Positions 7,883 through 19,191 of a stretch of DNA of 64,000 bases are shown here, piece by piece; within the stretch, counting starts at the first letter, position 1; each line of letters begins with the position of its first letter. The stretch is from the NCBI RefSeq assembly GCF_001881565.1, contig NZ_MPDJ01000003.1, forward strand, positions 426,270-490,269. Reading direction: 5' to 3'. A model generated the notes under the pieces. It was given only the letters and a program-made list of their open reading frames with translations. It made no database searches and was not told the DNA's origin. The position numbers and the translations under genes are program-made. This stretch comes from Eisenbergiella tayi. Its GTDB lineage: Bacteria > Bacillota > Clostridia > Lachnospirales > Lachnospiraceae.

Positions 7883-9769
7883 ATGGCGATAGACTATCGG
7901 AAAACAGCCGGCGAGCTTGTCAGAGAACTTGGCGGTAATGAAAATATCATCAATGTCACACATTGTGCGACCAGACTCAGGTTCATATTGAAGGATGAAT
8001 CTGTTGTGGATAAAGACAGAGTCGCAAAAGTCCCGGGCGTCATTACTACCGTGCAGGCCGGAGGCCAGTTCCAGGTAGTTATTGGAAATCATGTAAAGGA
8101 TGCGTATGGGTTTGTAACGCAGCTGGTCAGTATAGATGAAGAAGAGGCGCAGAAGAGCGGCGGGCAGAAGGCCGGCATTTTTACGCGGATTGTGGATGTC
8201 ATATCCGCAATTTTTGCTCCGTTTCTGTATACACTGGCGGCCTGCGGTATCCTGCAGGGGATTCTGGGCGTGCTGGCTGCCATGAATCTTATTAATACGG
8301 CGGGCGGAACCTATCAGATCCTGAACTTTATATCCTGGACGGCATTTACCTTCCTTCCGGTTATGATAGCGGTGACGGCGGCCAAAAAATTCGGAGTGAA
8401 TACTTTTATTGCGGTCGTAATTGCATGTGCTCTGGTGAGCCCGGATTACATGGCCATGGTCAATGCGGGAGAGCCGGTATACTTCCTTGGAATCAGGGTT
8501 CAGCTGTTAAGCTATACTTCTTCCGTTATTCCCATTATTCTGGCAATCTGGATTGCTTCTTATGTGGAACGTTTCTTTGAAAAGTATCTGCCCCTGGTAG
8601 TGAGGAATCTATTCACACCGATGTTTACCATTGCCGTTATGGTGCCGCTTACCCTGCTGGCCTTCGGGCCCGTGGGAAACACAATCGGCGGTGCTATCGG
8701 TGATGTTTATAATTTCCTGTATGGGCTGAGCCCGATTGTGGCGGGTATTATTGTGGGCGGCCTTTGGGAGGTATTGGTTATATTCGGCGTACATTGGGGA
8801 ATCACACCCGTTACGGTGGGAAATTATGCCGCACTGGGATATGATACTTTTACCGGCCTTCAGGCAGCAGCCGTATTTTCCCAGGCAGGCGCAGCCCTTG
8901 GTGTGTTCCTGAAAACAAAGGATAAAGAAATGAAGGGAATTTCCGCTTCTGCGGCCATTACAGGGCTTTTTGGTATTACGGAGCCTGCCATTTACGGCGT
9001 GAACCTGCGTCTGAAAAGACCCATGATCTGCGGATGTATTGCAGGCGCTGTGGGCGGAGCGGTCGCAGGCGCATTCCGCGCGGTGTCCTGGGGCTATAAT
9101 ATGCCCGGGATCGCCACCCTTCCCGCCTATTTTAAAGCAGGGCATATGTCCCAGTTTACAGGACTTTTGCTATCCGTTCTGATCGCATTTGTATTGGGAA
9201 TCATTCTTACCTATATTGCCGGATTTAAGGAAGAAGCAGCCGAAGCCGGTGTGCGGAATGCGGAGAATGCAGAGGTGCCGGAAGGCTGTGAAACGAATAT
9301 AAAGGTTTCCAAAGCAAACACAGAGAATACAGAACTGGCTTCTCCGGTTACCGGGAATGTAATTCCTTTAAATAAGGTAAGGGATGAGGCCTTTGCTTCC
9401 GGAGCGCTGGGGAACGGCGTGGGCATACAGCCGGAGGAAGGCAGGATTTACGCGCCCTTTGACGGAACCGCGACGGTGGTATTTCCTACCGGACATGCCG
9501 TTGGCCTGACGGACAGAAGAGGAAATGAATTTTTAATCCATATCGGTATTGACACGGTTAAGCTGGGCGGAAAAGGCTTTACGGCTCATATCAGCCAGGG
9601 AGATCCGGTAAAAAGAGGGGATCTGCTTGTGGAATTTGATAAAAAGAAACTGGAAAAAGAGGGATACGACAGTACCGTTATCTATATTGTAACGGATACG
9701 GACAGAGCAGTGGAAACAGGGACAGGCAGGCATGAAGCCTTAACCGATACCATCATGAGTTTAAAATAA
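7883..9769 (+). CDS. bglP: PTS beta-glucoside transporter, subunits IIBCA
   Basis: The single-chain permease imports and phosphorylates beta-glucosides. The EIIB domain is at the N-terminus with the phospho-cysteine in NVTHCATRLRF (Cys28). The membrane EIIC domain runs from about 105 to 450 with GITEPAIYGVNLR. After a Glu/Asn-rich linker, the EIIA domain is at about 495-628 with its active-site His553 in LIHIGIDTV. Its length of 628 is normal. It is translated from an ATG behind AGAGGAG and followed 12 bases later by a 6-phospho-beta-glucosidase. No antiterminator gene of the BglG/LicT type and no convincing RNA antiterminator site lies nearby, so the regulator is unknown. Confidence 0.95.
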   Translation: MAIDYRKTAGELVRELGGNENIINVTHCATRLRFILKDESVVDKDRVAKVPGVITTVQAGGQFQVVIGNHVKDAYGFVTQLVSIDEEEAQKSGGQKAGIFTRIVDVISAIFAPFLYTLAACGILQGILGVLAAMNLINTAGGTYQILNFISWTAFTFLPVMIAVTAAKKFGVNTFIAVVIACALVSPDYMAMVNAGEPVYFLGIRVQLLSYTSSVIPIILAIWIASYVERFFEKYLPLVVRNLFTPMFTIAVMVPLTLLAFGPVGNTIGGAIGDVYNFLYGLSPIVAGIIVGGLWEVLVIFGVHWGITPVTVGNYAALGYDTFTGLQAAAVFSQAGAALGVFLKTKDKEMKGISASAAITGLFGITEPAIYGVNLRLKRPMICGCIAGAVGGAVAGAFRAVSWGYNMPGIATLPAYFKAGHMSQFTGLLLSVLIAFVLGIILTYIAGFKEEAAEAGVRNAENAEVPEGCETNIKVSKANTENTELASPVTGNVIPLNKVRDEAFASGALGNGVGIQPEEGRIYAPFDGTATVVFPTGHAVGLTDRRGNEFLIHIGIDTVKLGGKGFTAHISQGDPVKRGDLLVEFDKKKLEKEGYDSTVIYIVTDTDRAVETGTGRHEALTDTIMSLK

Positions 9770-11218
<1,449 letters not shown>

Positions 11219-11314
11219 GCTGTAAGTGCCGCCGCGCTGCTGGAATATCTGCGCGGAACAGATAAAAGAAAGTCGAATGTCCGTCATAAGAGGAAAACGG
11301 ACGGAATAATAATG

Positions 11315-11359
11315 GAGTATATCTGACTGAGGCAAAAACTCACAGATATACTCTTTTTT
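11315..11359 (+). terminator. rho-independent terminator of the bgl operon
   Basis: An 11-bp perfect stem (GAGTATATCTG at 11315-11325, CAGATATACTC at 11343-11353) is followed directly by six T and a further T-rich run. It lies about 100 bases after the glucosidase stop and just before the sigma-28 promoter of the next gene. Confidence 0.85.
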
Positions 11360-11373
11360 CTTTTCAGATACTC

Positions 11374-11400
11374 TTATTTTTTTGAACAAATAACCGATAG
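11374..11400 (+). promoter_or_regulatory. sigma-28-type promoter
   Basis: TTATTT begins at 11374 and CCGATAG at 11394, exactly 20 bases later. This is the geometry shared by eight other sites in the window and it resembles the SigD consensus of Bacillus (TAAA, about 15 bases, GCCGATAT). It drives the gene at 11452. Confidence 0.75.
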
Positions 11401-11451
11401 AAATAATAGAGTGTAACAAACGGAGACAGGAGAGGGGAGGGACTGCTCATT

Positions 11452-12600
11452 ATGATTAGAGCCGAGTCTTGTCAATTTGGAAAAAACCTGTATATGTATC
11501 CCGGTGAAAGAGCGGCGGATACCTTAAAACAGACGGAACTTCCTTTATCGTTCAATGACAGAGTCAAGACAAAAGACGTCATGCGAAGCAGTGTACCCGC
11601 AAACGGGGAAAGCGGGCTCAAAACCTCCGATGCGTTGAAGGAAGAGGAATATATTCGATATCTGGAATCCTTATTTCCCGGAAGGAGTATTTCTGTTGCA
11701 GATTTATCGGGGAAAGACAGCATAAAGGATTATGCCCTTTCCCATAAGGGCAGCTTCCAAATCGTCATATCCAGAGAAACGCTGGAAAGAATGCAGAAGG
11801 ATCCGGAGTTTGAAAAAAAATGTATGGAAGCCCTGAAATCCGCAAGGCAGGAGCAGGCGGGAAAACTCGGAAAGCTCCCGTCCCAGGGAAAACATCTCCT
11901 GGGCTGCGGACTGGTGTTGGATAAAGACGGGGAGGTCACCCAATGGGTGCTTTCCCAGAAGGATATACAGCCGAAGCCGGTATCCAATGGTTCCGGCATC
12001 AGGAATGTGGGTAAGGAGGATGGTTCTTATTTCCGCATAAGGACGGAAAAAGGGACTATGACGATAGAAAAGAAAAAGCTGAGGTATGTACCGGCGAAGG
12101 ATCTGGTGAAAATTGCCAGAGCGGGGAACCGTCAGGCGGTCCGCAGGACGATATCAGGAATCCAGGCGCAGATAAACCAGCTGAAATCAGGGAGCGGGGA
12201 CAGAAGGACAAAGGCCGTACTGGTAAAGCAGGCGGAACAGGTTCTGCTGAAGGCAAAGCTGAAGGATAAGCTTCTTAAAAAAGAAGAAATACTGCAGCTG
12301 CAGCAGAAAAAAGCGGCAAAAAAAGCGGAATATGAAAAAAGCCTCCGTCTTAAGCTGCTTCTTAAAAAGAAGCGCGAGGGACGTAAGATCAGGGAATATG
12401 GGCAGATCAGGGATTATTATGAAACACCGCAGGAACGAAGGCTGGAGAAAGAGCTGGAAAAATATGAAAACAGCGTGGAAACGGATACTACCTGCCAGGA
12501 TCAAAGTTATGGATCATATGGGGCGGCAGCAGGGATGGGTCCGTCAGCCGGAGGCGCTGATATTTCGATGGCAGGCGGCATATTGGATATAACGGTTTAA
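11452..12600 (+). CDS. unknown protein of the sigma-28 regulon, basic coiled coil
   Basis: No family was recognised with confidence. The 382-residue protein has no signal peptide or membrane segment. Residues 1-70 are polar. Residues about 75-200 look globular, with FQIVISRETLERM and a GLVLDKDGEVTQWVL strand pair. Residues about 215-345 are a very Lys/Arg-rich helical region likely to form a coiled coil. The tail is Gly/Ala/Ser-rich and ends ISMAGGILDITV. The sigma-28 promoter in front and the pseudo-EAL gene 60 bases behind tie it to motility. A structural or export-related role is possible but not shown. Confidence 0.7.
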   Translation: MIRAESCQFGKNLYMYPGERAADTLKQTELPLSFNDRVKTKDVMRSSVPANGESGLKTSDALKEEEYIRYLESLFPGRSISVADLSGKDSIKDYALSHKGSFQIVISRETLERMQKDPEFEKKCMEALKSARQEQAGKLGKLPSQGKHLLGCGLVLDKDGEVTQWVLSQKDIQPKPVSNGSGIRNVGKEDGSYFRIRTEKGTMTIEKKKLRYVPAKDLVKIARAGNRQAVRRTISGIQAQINQLKSGSGDRRTKAVLVKQAEQVLLKAKLKDKLLKKEEILQLQQKKAAKKAEYEKSLRLKLLLKKKREGRKIREYGQIRDYYETPQERRLEKELEKYENSVETDTTCQDQSYGSYGAAAGMGPSAGGADISMAGGILDITV

Positions 12601-12659
12601 AACCGTAAAAGAGGCGGACGGACAGAAAACGCCTGCAATTTGTTTCAGGAGGATTATGT

Positions 12660-13997
12660 ATGAAGATATACGCCGCCAGGCAGCCTGTTTTTGATTCGAC
12701 CGGGAAATTATTCGGTTATGAATTCTTATACAGGGACAGCGATCGTAATGAATTTAACATGGAGATAGACGGCAGTATGGCGACCTGTCTGTTGCTTTCC
12801 AATATGCTGAGCGAGTTTGGGCTGGAGAATCTTACCGGTGGTGTGTATGCTTTTGTCAACCTGACGCAGGAGCTTCTTCGGAACGAATACATCAGTATTA
12901 TGGATCCCAAGCATTTCATAATAGAAATATTGGAAGATATTAATGATGATTCCAATCTGGAATCCACACTGGCAGCATTCCGGGAAAAAGGATATGTCTT
13001 TGCCATGGATGATTATACGGGGGAAGATAATAAGGACAGGCTCATATCGGTTTCGGATATCCTCAAGGTGGATTTCCGGCTGACAGATAAGAAGGTACAG
13101 ACAGCAATTGCGCAGAAGTATAAGGATTCCAAGATTCTTCTGGCAGAAAAAATAGAAACAGAGGAAGAACAAAAATGGGCCGTGGATAACGGCTATTCCC
13201 TTTTGCAGGGGTATTATTATTCCAAACCGGTCCTGCTGTCCAAGGAAAAAACAGAAATCGCACTGACTACCTATATGCGTCTGCTTAAGGAATTTTCCAA
13301 GCCTGATACGGACTTCACCAAGCTGGCGGAGATTATTATGATGGACGTAAATCTGTCTTATAAATTCCTGATGAGGGTGAACACCCTGCAGTATGGAGGG
13401 AAGTACCGGGTAAAAACGGTGAAACAGTCTTTGGTGCGTATGGGGCTCATTGAAGTGAGAAGATGGACCTTAGCCATATTGCTGAGCGATGTATTCGGCA
13501 AAAAGGATAATGAAACTGCAAAACGCGCGCTGATAAGGGGTGTTTTTGCAGAAAAACTGGTTAGTCTGATGAAACGGGGAGATTTGCAGGAGGAGGCCTA
13601 CCTGGTAGGTATGTTCTCCACAATAGATATTACCGTCCGTGATAACCTTGAGAGTCTTTTGAAACAGATCAAGGTTTCCGATGAATCAAGGGAAGCTTTG
13701 TTTTACCGAAGCGGAATCCTGGGTGAGGTGCTGAATTTTGTGGAAGATTACGAAACCGGAAGATGGGATAAGCTGAATGAGTTCATGAGGAAAAACAAGC
13801 TTAAGCAGAGCAAAATTTCATATGTTTATTTTGAGGCCGTAAAATATGCCGAAATTATGTTTGAAGAATACGGAAGAGGAGGCATAGGAGATTATGGTTC
13901 CTTCATGCAGAATAAGAGTCCGCTGATAGAAATGCTGAATAAGCAGCGGAGCAGAGAAATGAAGGAAGGGGAAGCGGACAAAGGGGTTCAGGGATAG
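12660..13997 (+). CDS. EAL-like / HDOD signalling protein
   Basis: The N-terminal half (about 1-200) is an EAL-type fold: YAARQPVFDSTGKLFGYEFLYR, HFIIEILED, FAMDDYTGED, LKVDF. The EAL triad is replaced by EFL and the DDFGTG metal loop by DDYTGE, so cyclic-di-GMP hydrolysis is unlikely. The C-terminal half is an HDOD domain with LAEIIMMDVNLSYKFLMRVN and VKQSLVRMGLIEVRRW. This architecture (YuxH/CdgJ type) acts in known cases as a scaffold in motility and cyclic-di-GMP signalling. AGGAGG stands before the ATG. A paralogue with a more decayed EAL half is at 53346-54620. Confidence 0.88.
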   Translation: MKIYAARQPVFDSTGKLFGYEFLYRDSDRNEFNMEIDGSMATCLLLSNMLSEFGLENLTGGVYAFVNLTQELLRNEYISIMDPKHFIIEILEDINDDSNLESTLAAFREKGYVFAMDDYTGEDNKDRLISVSDILKVDFRLTDKKVQTAIAQKYKDSKILLAEKIETEEEQKWAVDNGYSLLQGYYYSKPVLLSKEKTEIALTTYMRLLKEFSKPDTDFTKLAEIIMMDVNLSYKFLMRVNTLQYGGKYRVKTVKQSLVRMGLIEVRRWTLAILLSDVFGKKDNETAKRALIRGVFAEKLVSLMKRGDLQEEAYLVGMFSTIDITVRDNLESLLKQIKVSDESREALFYRSGILGEVLNFVEDYETGRWDKLNEFMRKNKLKQSKISYVYFEAVKYAEIMFEEYGRGGIGDYGSFMQNKSPLIEMLNKQRSREMKEGEADKGVQG

Positions 13998-14045
13998 TTT
14001 TGCCGGAATATATGAAGGAAATATAAATCTTATATGAAATATACT

Positions 14046-14072
14046 TTATTTTTTTAACATATGCGCCGATAA
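14046..14072 (+). promoter_or_regulatory. sigma-28-type promoter of cheW and the chemoreceptors
   Basis: TTATTT starts at 14046 and CCGATAA at 14066, again 20 bases later. It lies about 75 bases upstream of cheW and probably drives cheW and both receptor genes, after which a terminator follows at 18332. Confidence 0.75.
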
Positions 14073-14142
14073 AATAAAATAAGACCGCTTAGGGTGGTGA
14101 AAGAGTTCAACAGAATACACTGGAGTGACAGGAGAAAGGGAT

Positions 14143-14664
14143 ATGGAGATGGATGGAACTGAAAAACTTATGAGTGAAGAAGCTGCTCTGTCCGAAGAAT
14201 TGGGGAGCAAGTATCTGACCTATTTTACGGACGGACAGCTCTTTGGAATTCCGATAGCAGATGTGGTACAGATTATAGGAATGCAGCAAATAACTGAAAT
14301 TCCGGAATTCCCGGAGTATGCAAAGGGGATTATTAATCTGAGAGGAGAGATCATACCTGTTATCGATGTCAGAATCAGGCTTTTTAAACCGGTTATAGAA
14401 TATAGTGACCGTACCTGTATTATTGTGACGGATGTTCGGGGAAGCTATTTCGGATTTGTGGTGGAACAGGTGGATGAAGTGGCGGAAATTCCGGATGAAC
14501 TGATTACACAGCCTCCGCGTATGGGAAATGATGCGGCAGCCCGTTACCTGACAGGGGTTGCTAAGGTGAAGGATAAAATTGTTTTACTTATGGATATCAA
14601 GAAGCTTCTGGGAGAGCAGGAATTTGAGAGCCTTGCGCAGACAGCATACCAGAGCGAAATATAG
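14143..14664 (+). CDS. cheW: chemotaxis coupling protein CheW
   Basis: CheW joins chemoreceptors to the kinase CheA in arrays. The 173-residue protein has a short acidic N-terminal extension and then one CheW domain. The domain carries the conserved [25 protein letters not shown] block, given here only to name its landmarks NLRG and PVID, and a C-terminal [14 protein letters not shown] strand and helix. The ATG at 14143 is preferred because GGAG lies 8 bases before it; the upstream GTG at 14125 has nothing comparable. It is followed 17 bases later by a receptor gene. No cheA is in the window. Confidence 0.93.
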   Translation: MEMDGTEKLMSEEAALSEELGSKYLTYFTDGQLFGIPIADVVQIIGMQQITEIPEFPEYAKGIINLRGEIIPVIDVRIRLFKPVIEYSDRTCIIVTDVRGSYFGFVVEQVDEVAEIPDELITQPPRMGNDAAARYLTGVAKVKDKIVLLMDIKKLLGEQEFESLAQTAYQSEI

Positions 14665-14681
14665 TTAAGGAGAAAGCACAA

Positions 14682-16463
14682 ATGAGAAACTTAAAAATAG
14701 GACAAAAATTATCCATTACATTCGAGGTTATTCTTATCTTGCTTCTTGTAACGGTAGGTGTTGCAATTTACAGCCTCAGCAGCCTTTCAAGCAGTTTTAC
14801 GGATTTCTATTCGGTAGGATATCAGGTGTCGCATAAGGCGACTGATATGCGCAGGACAATACAGTCTGCGATTCAGGATATCGCTTTCGGCATGCTGGAA
14901 ACAGATCAGCAGAAAGCGCAGGATTATTTTGCAGAGGCAGACACGGAAATGCAGATTCTGAAAGAAGAATTTGATTATATGGAGAAGAATTACCGCGGCG
15001 ATAAGAGCGACGTCGCGAAGGCACTGGAGATTATGAATTCCAGCATACAGTACAGAACTGAGGTGCAGGATCTGGCAACACGGGGCAGAAATGAGGAAGC
15101 GGTGGAAGTGTTCTTTAACAGCTATAAGCCTCTGTTGACGGAGGCACAGGATCTGCTGGAAAAGATGGATAATTATACCACCAATCTTGCGGCAGATGAT
15201 TATGAAGCTTCGATGTCTGATAAATCTGCAACTATGGTTCTGCTGATTATTATATCAGCTGTGGCTTTACTGACAACCATCATTCTGGCTGTGGATGTTA
15301 CCCGCAGAATCACCAAACCGATAAAGGAGATTGAAGCGGCGGTAAAAGAGATGGCAGGAGGAAACCTGGATGTTACCATCGCATATGAATCCAGGGATGA
15401 GCTGGGAAGCCTGTCAAACAGTGTACGGGAAATGACAGGCAGGCTGAAAGCCATTATTTCGGATGAAGCTTATGTCCTTGGGGAACTGGCAACCGGCAAT
15501 TTCAATGTTTTGTCAAGAATGGCAGACAGTTATGTTGGTGCATTCCAGGGGATTCTGGAAGCCATGAGAGGTATCAAGAAGAGTCTTAACGAAACGCTGC
15601 GTCAGATTAACCAGTCCGCCGATCAGGTGGCAAGCGGAAGTGAGCAGGTATCCTCCGGTGCCCAGGCTTTGTCACAGGGAGCCACGGAACAGGCTTCTTC
15701 CATTGAAGAACTGGCAGCTACCATCAATGAGATTTCCGAGCAGGTTAAGAGCAATGCAGAGAATGCGATGGATGTCAGCGCGAAAGCGGTGCAGACAGGC
15801 AGACAGATGGCGGAAAGCAATGGCCAGATGCAGGAAATGATCGCGGCTATGGAAGAAATCAGCAATTCTTCCAATGAAATAGGAAAGATTATTAAAACAA
15901 TTGAAGATATCGCATTCCAGACGAATATTCTTGCCCTGAATGCAGCTGTGGAAGCGGCGCGTGCAGGCAGTGCCGGAAAAGGGTTTGCGGTTGTTGCAGA
16001 TGAGGTGCGTAACCTTGCAAGCAAATCGGCAGATGCTTCCAAGAGTACGGCTGCTCTGATAGAGGCTTCCCTGAAGGCTGTTGAAAACGGGACCAGGATA
16101 GCAGGCCAGACGGCAGACTTCATGACGGAAGTAGTGGAAGGAACCAAGGTTCTTACCGAAACCATTGACAAGATCTCCGAAGCATCCAATGCACAGGCAG
16201 CTTCCATTAACCAGGTAACACAGGGTGTGGATCAGATTTCCAGTGTTGTCCAGACGAATTCTGCAACGGCTGAGGAAAGCGCCGCTGCAAGCGAGGAGCT
16301 TTCCGGACAGGCACAGATCCTGAAACGTCTGGTAGGAAGATTTACTTTGCAGGATGACGGAACGGCAAATACTGGTTTCATTACAGGATGTGAGGTGAAT
16401 AGCTACGATACTGTGCCAGGAGGAGCGGCAACCGTAAGTTCCTTTGACAACAGTAAATACTGA
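14682..16463 (+). CDS. methyl-accepting chemotaxis protein, 4HB sensor
   Basis: This receptor has a membrane segment at about 10-30, an extracellular four-helix-bundle sensor (about 35-180), a second membrane segment ([20 protein letters not shown]), a HAMP domain with [20 protein letters not shown], and a cytoplasmic signalling hairpin with its tip at [21 protein letters not shown]. Gln/Glu-rich methylation regions flank the hairpin. It ends in FDNSKY and has no CheR-binding NWETF-like pentapeptide. The cytoplasmic half is nearly the same as in the next gene, indicating tandem duplication with a diverged sensor. The ligand is unknown. Confidence 0.95.
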   Translation: MRNLKIGQKLSITFEVILILLLVTVGVAIYSLSSLSSSFTDFYSVGYQVSHKATDMRRTIQSAIQDIAFGMLETDQQKAQDYFAEADTEMQILKEEFDYMEKNYRGDKSDVAKALEIMNSSIQYRTEVQDLATRGRNEEAVEVFFNSYKPLLTEAQDLLEKMDNYTTNLAADDYEASMSDKSATMVLLIIISAVALLTTIILAVDVTRRITKPIKEIEAAVKEMAGGNLDVTIAYESRDELGSLSNSVREMTGRLKAIISDEAYVLGELATGNFNVLSRMADSYVGAFQGILEAMRGIKKSLNETLRQINQSADQVASGSEQVSSGAQALSQGATEQASSIEELAATINEISEQVKSNAENAMDVSAKAVQTGRQMAESNGQMQEMIAAMEEISNSSNEIGKIIKTIEDIAFQTNILALNAAVEAARAGSAGKGFAVVADEVRNLASKSADASKSTAALIEASLKAVENGTRIAGQTADFMTEVVEGTKVLTETIDKISEASNAQAASINQVTQGVDQISSVVQTNSATAEESAAASEELSGQAQILKRLVGRFTLQDDGTANTGFITGCEVNSYDTVPGGAATVSSFDNSKY

Positions 16464-16536
16464 TTGGAGTATGAGTCAAAAAGCTCACATAAGTTTAGGG
16501 TAATGGAACAGAATGTATAAAACGGAGGGTAAATGG

Positions 16537-18297
16537 ATGATTAAGAACCTGAAAATAAGAGTGAAATTAATGGTTGCTTTCGCGATTGTGGTGACCTTAT
16601 GTACGGCGATGATGATTTACACCATGTCAAAGATGGAGAAGGTAGGGAAACTGACTGATCAGCTGTATCAAAGCCCGTTTACCGTCAGCACGCAAAGCAG
16701 CATGATGCAGGCGCAGCTGCAGAGAATGGGACGCGGCATGGTTGAGATGTGTCTGTATGAAGATTCCACCTATTTTGATGATGTAATGGAAGCCGGCGAT
16801 ATAATCGCAAAAAGCCTGCCTGTTATCCAGGAGCGTTTTTTGGGAGAGCAGCAGATGATAGGGAAAGTATCCCAGGATCTGGAGAAGCTGGAGGCTCTGT
16901 CGAAGGAGATCAATCAGCTCATTTTGAACGGAAGAGCCAATGATGCGCAGCAGAAGCTGATGGCGGAATACAAACCTATTTTTGAGTCAACGCTGGACGA
17001 TGCGCAGAAGATTGTGGATAATTCAATGAACAGGGCGCTGGAATTCAATAATAATGCCAGCGCAACCCTGAAAAGCTCAAGCAACCTGGCGCTTATCCTG
17101 ATGATTATACTGGATATCCTGTGTGTGGTGATTGCTATTACGCTTTCCAGAGCGATCTGCCGACCGGTTCTGCAGATCAGGGATGCCGCAAGTAAGCTTG
17201 CAGCTGGCTCTCTGGATATCAAGGTGGACTATTATTCCAAGGATGAGCTGGGTATTCTGGCGGAAGCCTTCCGGGAAATGAGCGCTTACATAAAAGCGGT
17301 TATCAAAGATGTTGATATGCAGCTGGGCGCAATCGGCAAGGGTGATTTTACAGTTATGCCTCAGGCGGATTATGTGGGCGACTATATTCCTATTAAAGAA
17401 GCGATTATAAGCATTACAGACAATCTGTCAAGGACGCTGAACCAAATCAATCAGTCATCCAGCCAGGTATCGGCAGGAAGCGAGCAGGTTTCTTCAGGCG
17501 CTCAGGCACTTTCCCAGGGAGCTACCGAACAGGCCAGCTCCGTGGAAGAACTGGCAGCTACGATTAATGAAATATCCACCCAGATCAGGGAAAGCTCTGA
17601 AAATGCCCGTCACGGCAATGAACTGGCGGAGGATGCCGGTGTGAAGATTGAAGAAGGCAATCATCAGATGCAGGAAATGATTGATGCCATGGGTGAAATC
17701 AGCGAAAAATCTGGCCAGATCAGTAAAATTATCAAAACGATTGAAGATATTGCATTCCAGACCAATATTCTTGCACTGAATGCTGCCGTTGAAGCGGCCC
17801 GTGCCGGTGTGGCAGGCAAAGGCTTTGCTGTTGTGGCGGATGAGGTGCGTAACCTTGCCAGTAAGTCAGCAGAGGCATCAAAGAGTACGGCAGCGCTGAT
17901 AGAAGGTTCTATCCATGCGGTGGAGAGGGGAACCAAGCTGGCGGATGCTACGGCACATACGCTGACGGAAATCGTGGATAATGCGAAGAAGGTAGTGGTG
18001 GTTGTGGATAATATTTCACAGGCAGCCAGCGAACAGGCATCTGCTATTGCCCAGGTTACACAGGGAATTGATCAGATTTCCAGCGTTGTCCAGACTAATT
18101 CGGCTACTGCTGAGGAAAGTGCCGCTGCTAGTGAAGAGCTTTCCGGACAGGCACAGATGCTGAAGAATCTGGTGAGCCAGTTCAGGCTGAAGCAGCTGGG
18201 CGGAGAGTCCTATGCAATGGAAAATGAGTTATACGACAGCCCGATCAATGATTACAGCAGTCAGCAGACAGCATCCTATTATGATTCCAAATATTGA
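16537..18297 (+). CDS. methyl-accepting chemotaxis protein, 4HB sensor (tandem paralogue)
   Basis: It has the same plan as the preceding receptor: membrane segment at 10-30, four-helix sensor, second membrane segment ([19 protein letters not shown]), HAMP ([19 protein letters not shown]) and the signalling tip [20 protein letters not shown]. The sensor parts differ clearly between the two while the signalling parts do not. It ends DSKY like its neighbour. The ATG at 16537 follows GGAGGG with a 7-base gap; the ATG at 16513 lacks a site. At 586 residues it is full length. CheC and CheD, encoded at 52232-53321, are the adaptation partners visible here. Confidence 0.95.
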   Translation: MIKNLKIRVKLMVAFAIVVTLCTAMMIYTMSKMEKVGKLTDQLYQSPFTVSTQSSMMQAQLQRMGRGMVEMCLYEDSTYFDDVMEAGDIIAKSLPVIQERFLGEQQMIGKVSQDLEKLEALSKEINQLILNGRANDAQQKLMAEYKPIFESTLDDAQKIVDNSMNRALEFNNNASATLKSSSNLALILMIILDILCVVIAITLSRAICRPVLQIRDAASKLAAGSLDIKVDYYSKDELGILAEAFREMSAYIKAVIKDVDMQLGAIGKGDFTVMPQADYVGDYIPIKEAIISITDNLSRTLNQINQSSSQVSAGSEQVSSGAQALSQGATEQASSVEELAATINEISTQIRESSENARHGNELAEDAGVKIEEGNHQMQEMIDAMGEISEKSGQISKIIKTIEDIAFQTNILALNAAVEAARAGVAGKGFAVVADEVRNLASKSAEASKSTAALIEGSIHAVERGTKLADATAHTLTEIVDNAKKVVVVVDNISQAASEQASAIAQVTQGIDQISSVVQTNSATAEESAAASEELSGQAQMLKNLVSQFRLKQLGGESYAMENELYDSPINDYSSQQTASYYDSKY

Positions 18298-18331
18298 TTT
18301 TCTTAGTTAATAGCTGATATATGAACAGTAA

Positions 18332-18365
18332 ACCGCGTTCTCTGCAGAGGGAACGCGGTATTTTT
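18332..18365 (+). terminator. rho-independent terminator after the chemoreceptor genes
   Basis: A 9-bp stem, ACCGCGTTC (18332-18340) with GAACGCGGT (18351-18359), is followed by A and five T. It closes the cheW-receptor operon. Confidence 0.85.
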
Positions 18366-18483
18366 ATGTCCAAAAAGCGAAGATTCATTCATCGCGCACG
18401 CAGGAAAAAGTGTATAAATCTGTCATAATTTCCCGGAGTAAGCATATATTTATATTATATTGACACGAAAGGAGAGGTTCAGA

Positions 18484-19191
18484 ATGAAAAAAGATGATAA
18501 CAAGAAAAGCAGAATGGGACAGGCTATGGGGATTCTGCATATTACAGGGTATATCGTGGCGGCTGCAGCCGTTATGGTATTTCTTACAATCCTTTGCTAT
18601 GCCTTTGTCAAAGATGAAAATCTGATAGGGGAAAGCGCGGAAAGCAGGCTGCAGCTCATGCTGTATGCATTCGGATGGCTGTTGGTCCTGCTGACGATAA
18701 TATTGTGCGGAACGTGGATCCTGCTCACTTTTATGAGGGCTTTTATGGATGTGATAGGTTCGGTATTTGATGAAAACAGGAAGATAGATGTGAGGAATCC
18801 GTCTTTTCTGAAGATGCTGAGTATCTTTTTGTTTATCCTGATTGCCGCATATCTGGTGCTTCCCGGAGAAAGGTTCGACGGGTGGCTGGCCCTGTTTGAA
18901 AACGCGGGAGGCCTGACAGTGCCGCTTCTGGCAGCCGCAGCACTGGCGGCAGGCTATGTGGGGGTACATGTGATATACAAGCTGCTGGAGGCCTTTATCA
19001 ATAAGGAAAGCGGGCTGAAAAAATATATGGACCGGGTAGCCCGCATAATAATGGGAATGGCCGGGGATTTGCTTCTGTGTCTGCTGCAGTTCGTAAAGTT
19101 TGTGCCGGAATTTATGAACTGGGGATATGATTTAATCCGTGCGGATGATGAGGATGAAATGGATGAGGAGATACAGGAGGAACTGGGATGA
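18484..19191 (+). CDS. unknown multi-pass membrane protein
   Basis: The family was not recognised. The 235-residue protein has about four hydrophobic segments: residues 15-45, 57-90, 105-125 and 132-160. A charged N-terminus and a very acidic C-terminal tail (DDEDEMDEEIQEELG) flank them. AAAGGAGAGG precedes the ATG; an upstream TTG at 18460 is less likely. Its stop overlaps the ATG of the next gene by 4 bases, so the two products probably work together. It sits between two terminators, among chemoreceptors and flagellin. No sigma-28 site was found in front, so membership of the motility regulon is uncertain. Confidence 0.72.
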   Translation: MKKDDNKKSRMGQAMGILHITGYIVAAAAVMVFLTILCYAFVKDENLIGESAESRLQLMLYAFGWLLVLLTIILCGTWILLTFMRAFMDVIGSVFDENRKIDVRNPSFLKMLSIFLFILIAAYLVLPGERFDGWLALFENAGGLTVPLLAAAALAAGYVGVHVIYKLLEAFINKESGLKKYMDRVARIIMGMAGDLLLCLLQFVKFVPEFMNWGYDLIRADDEDEMDEEIQEELG

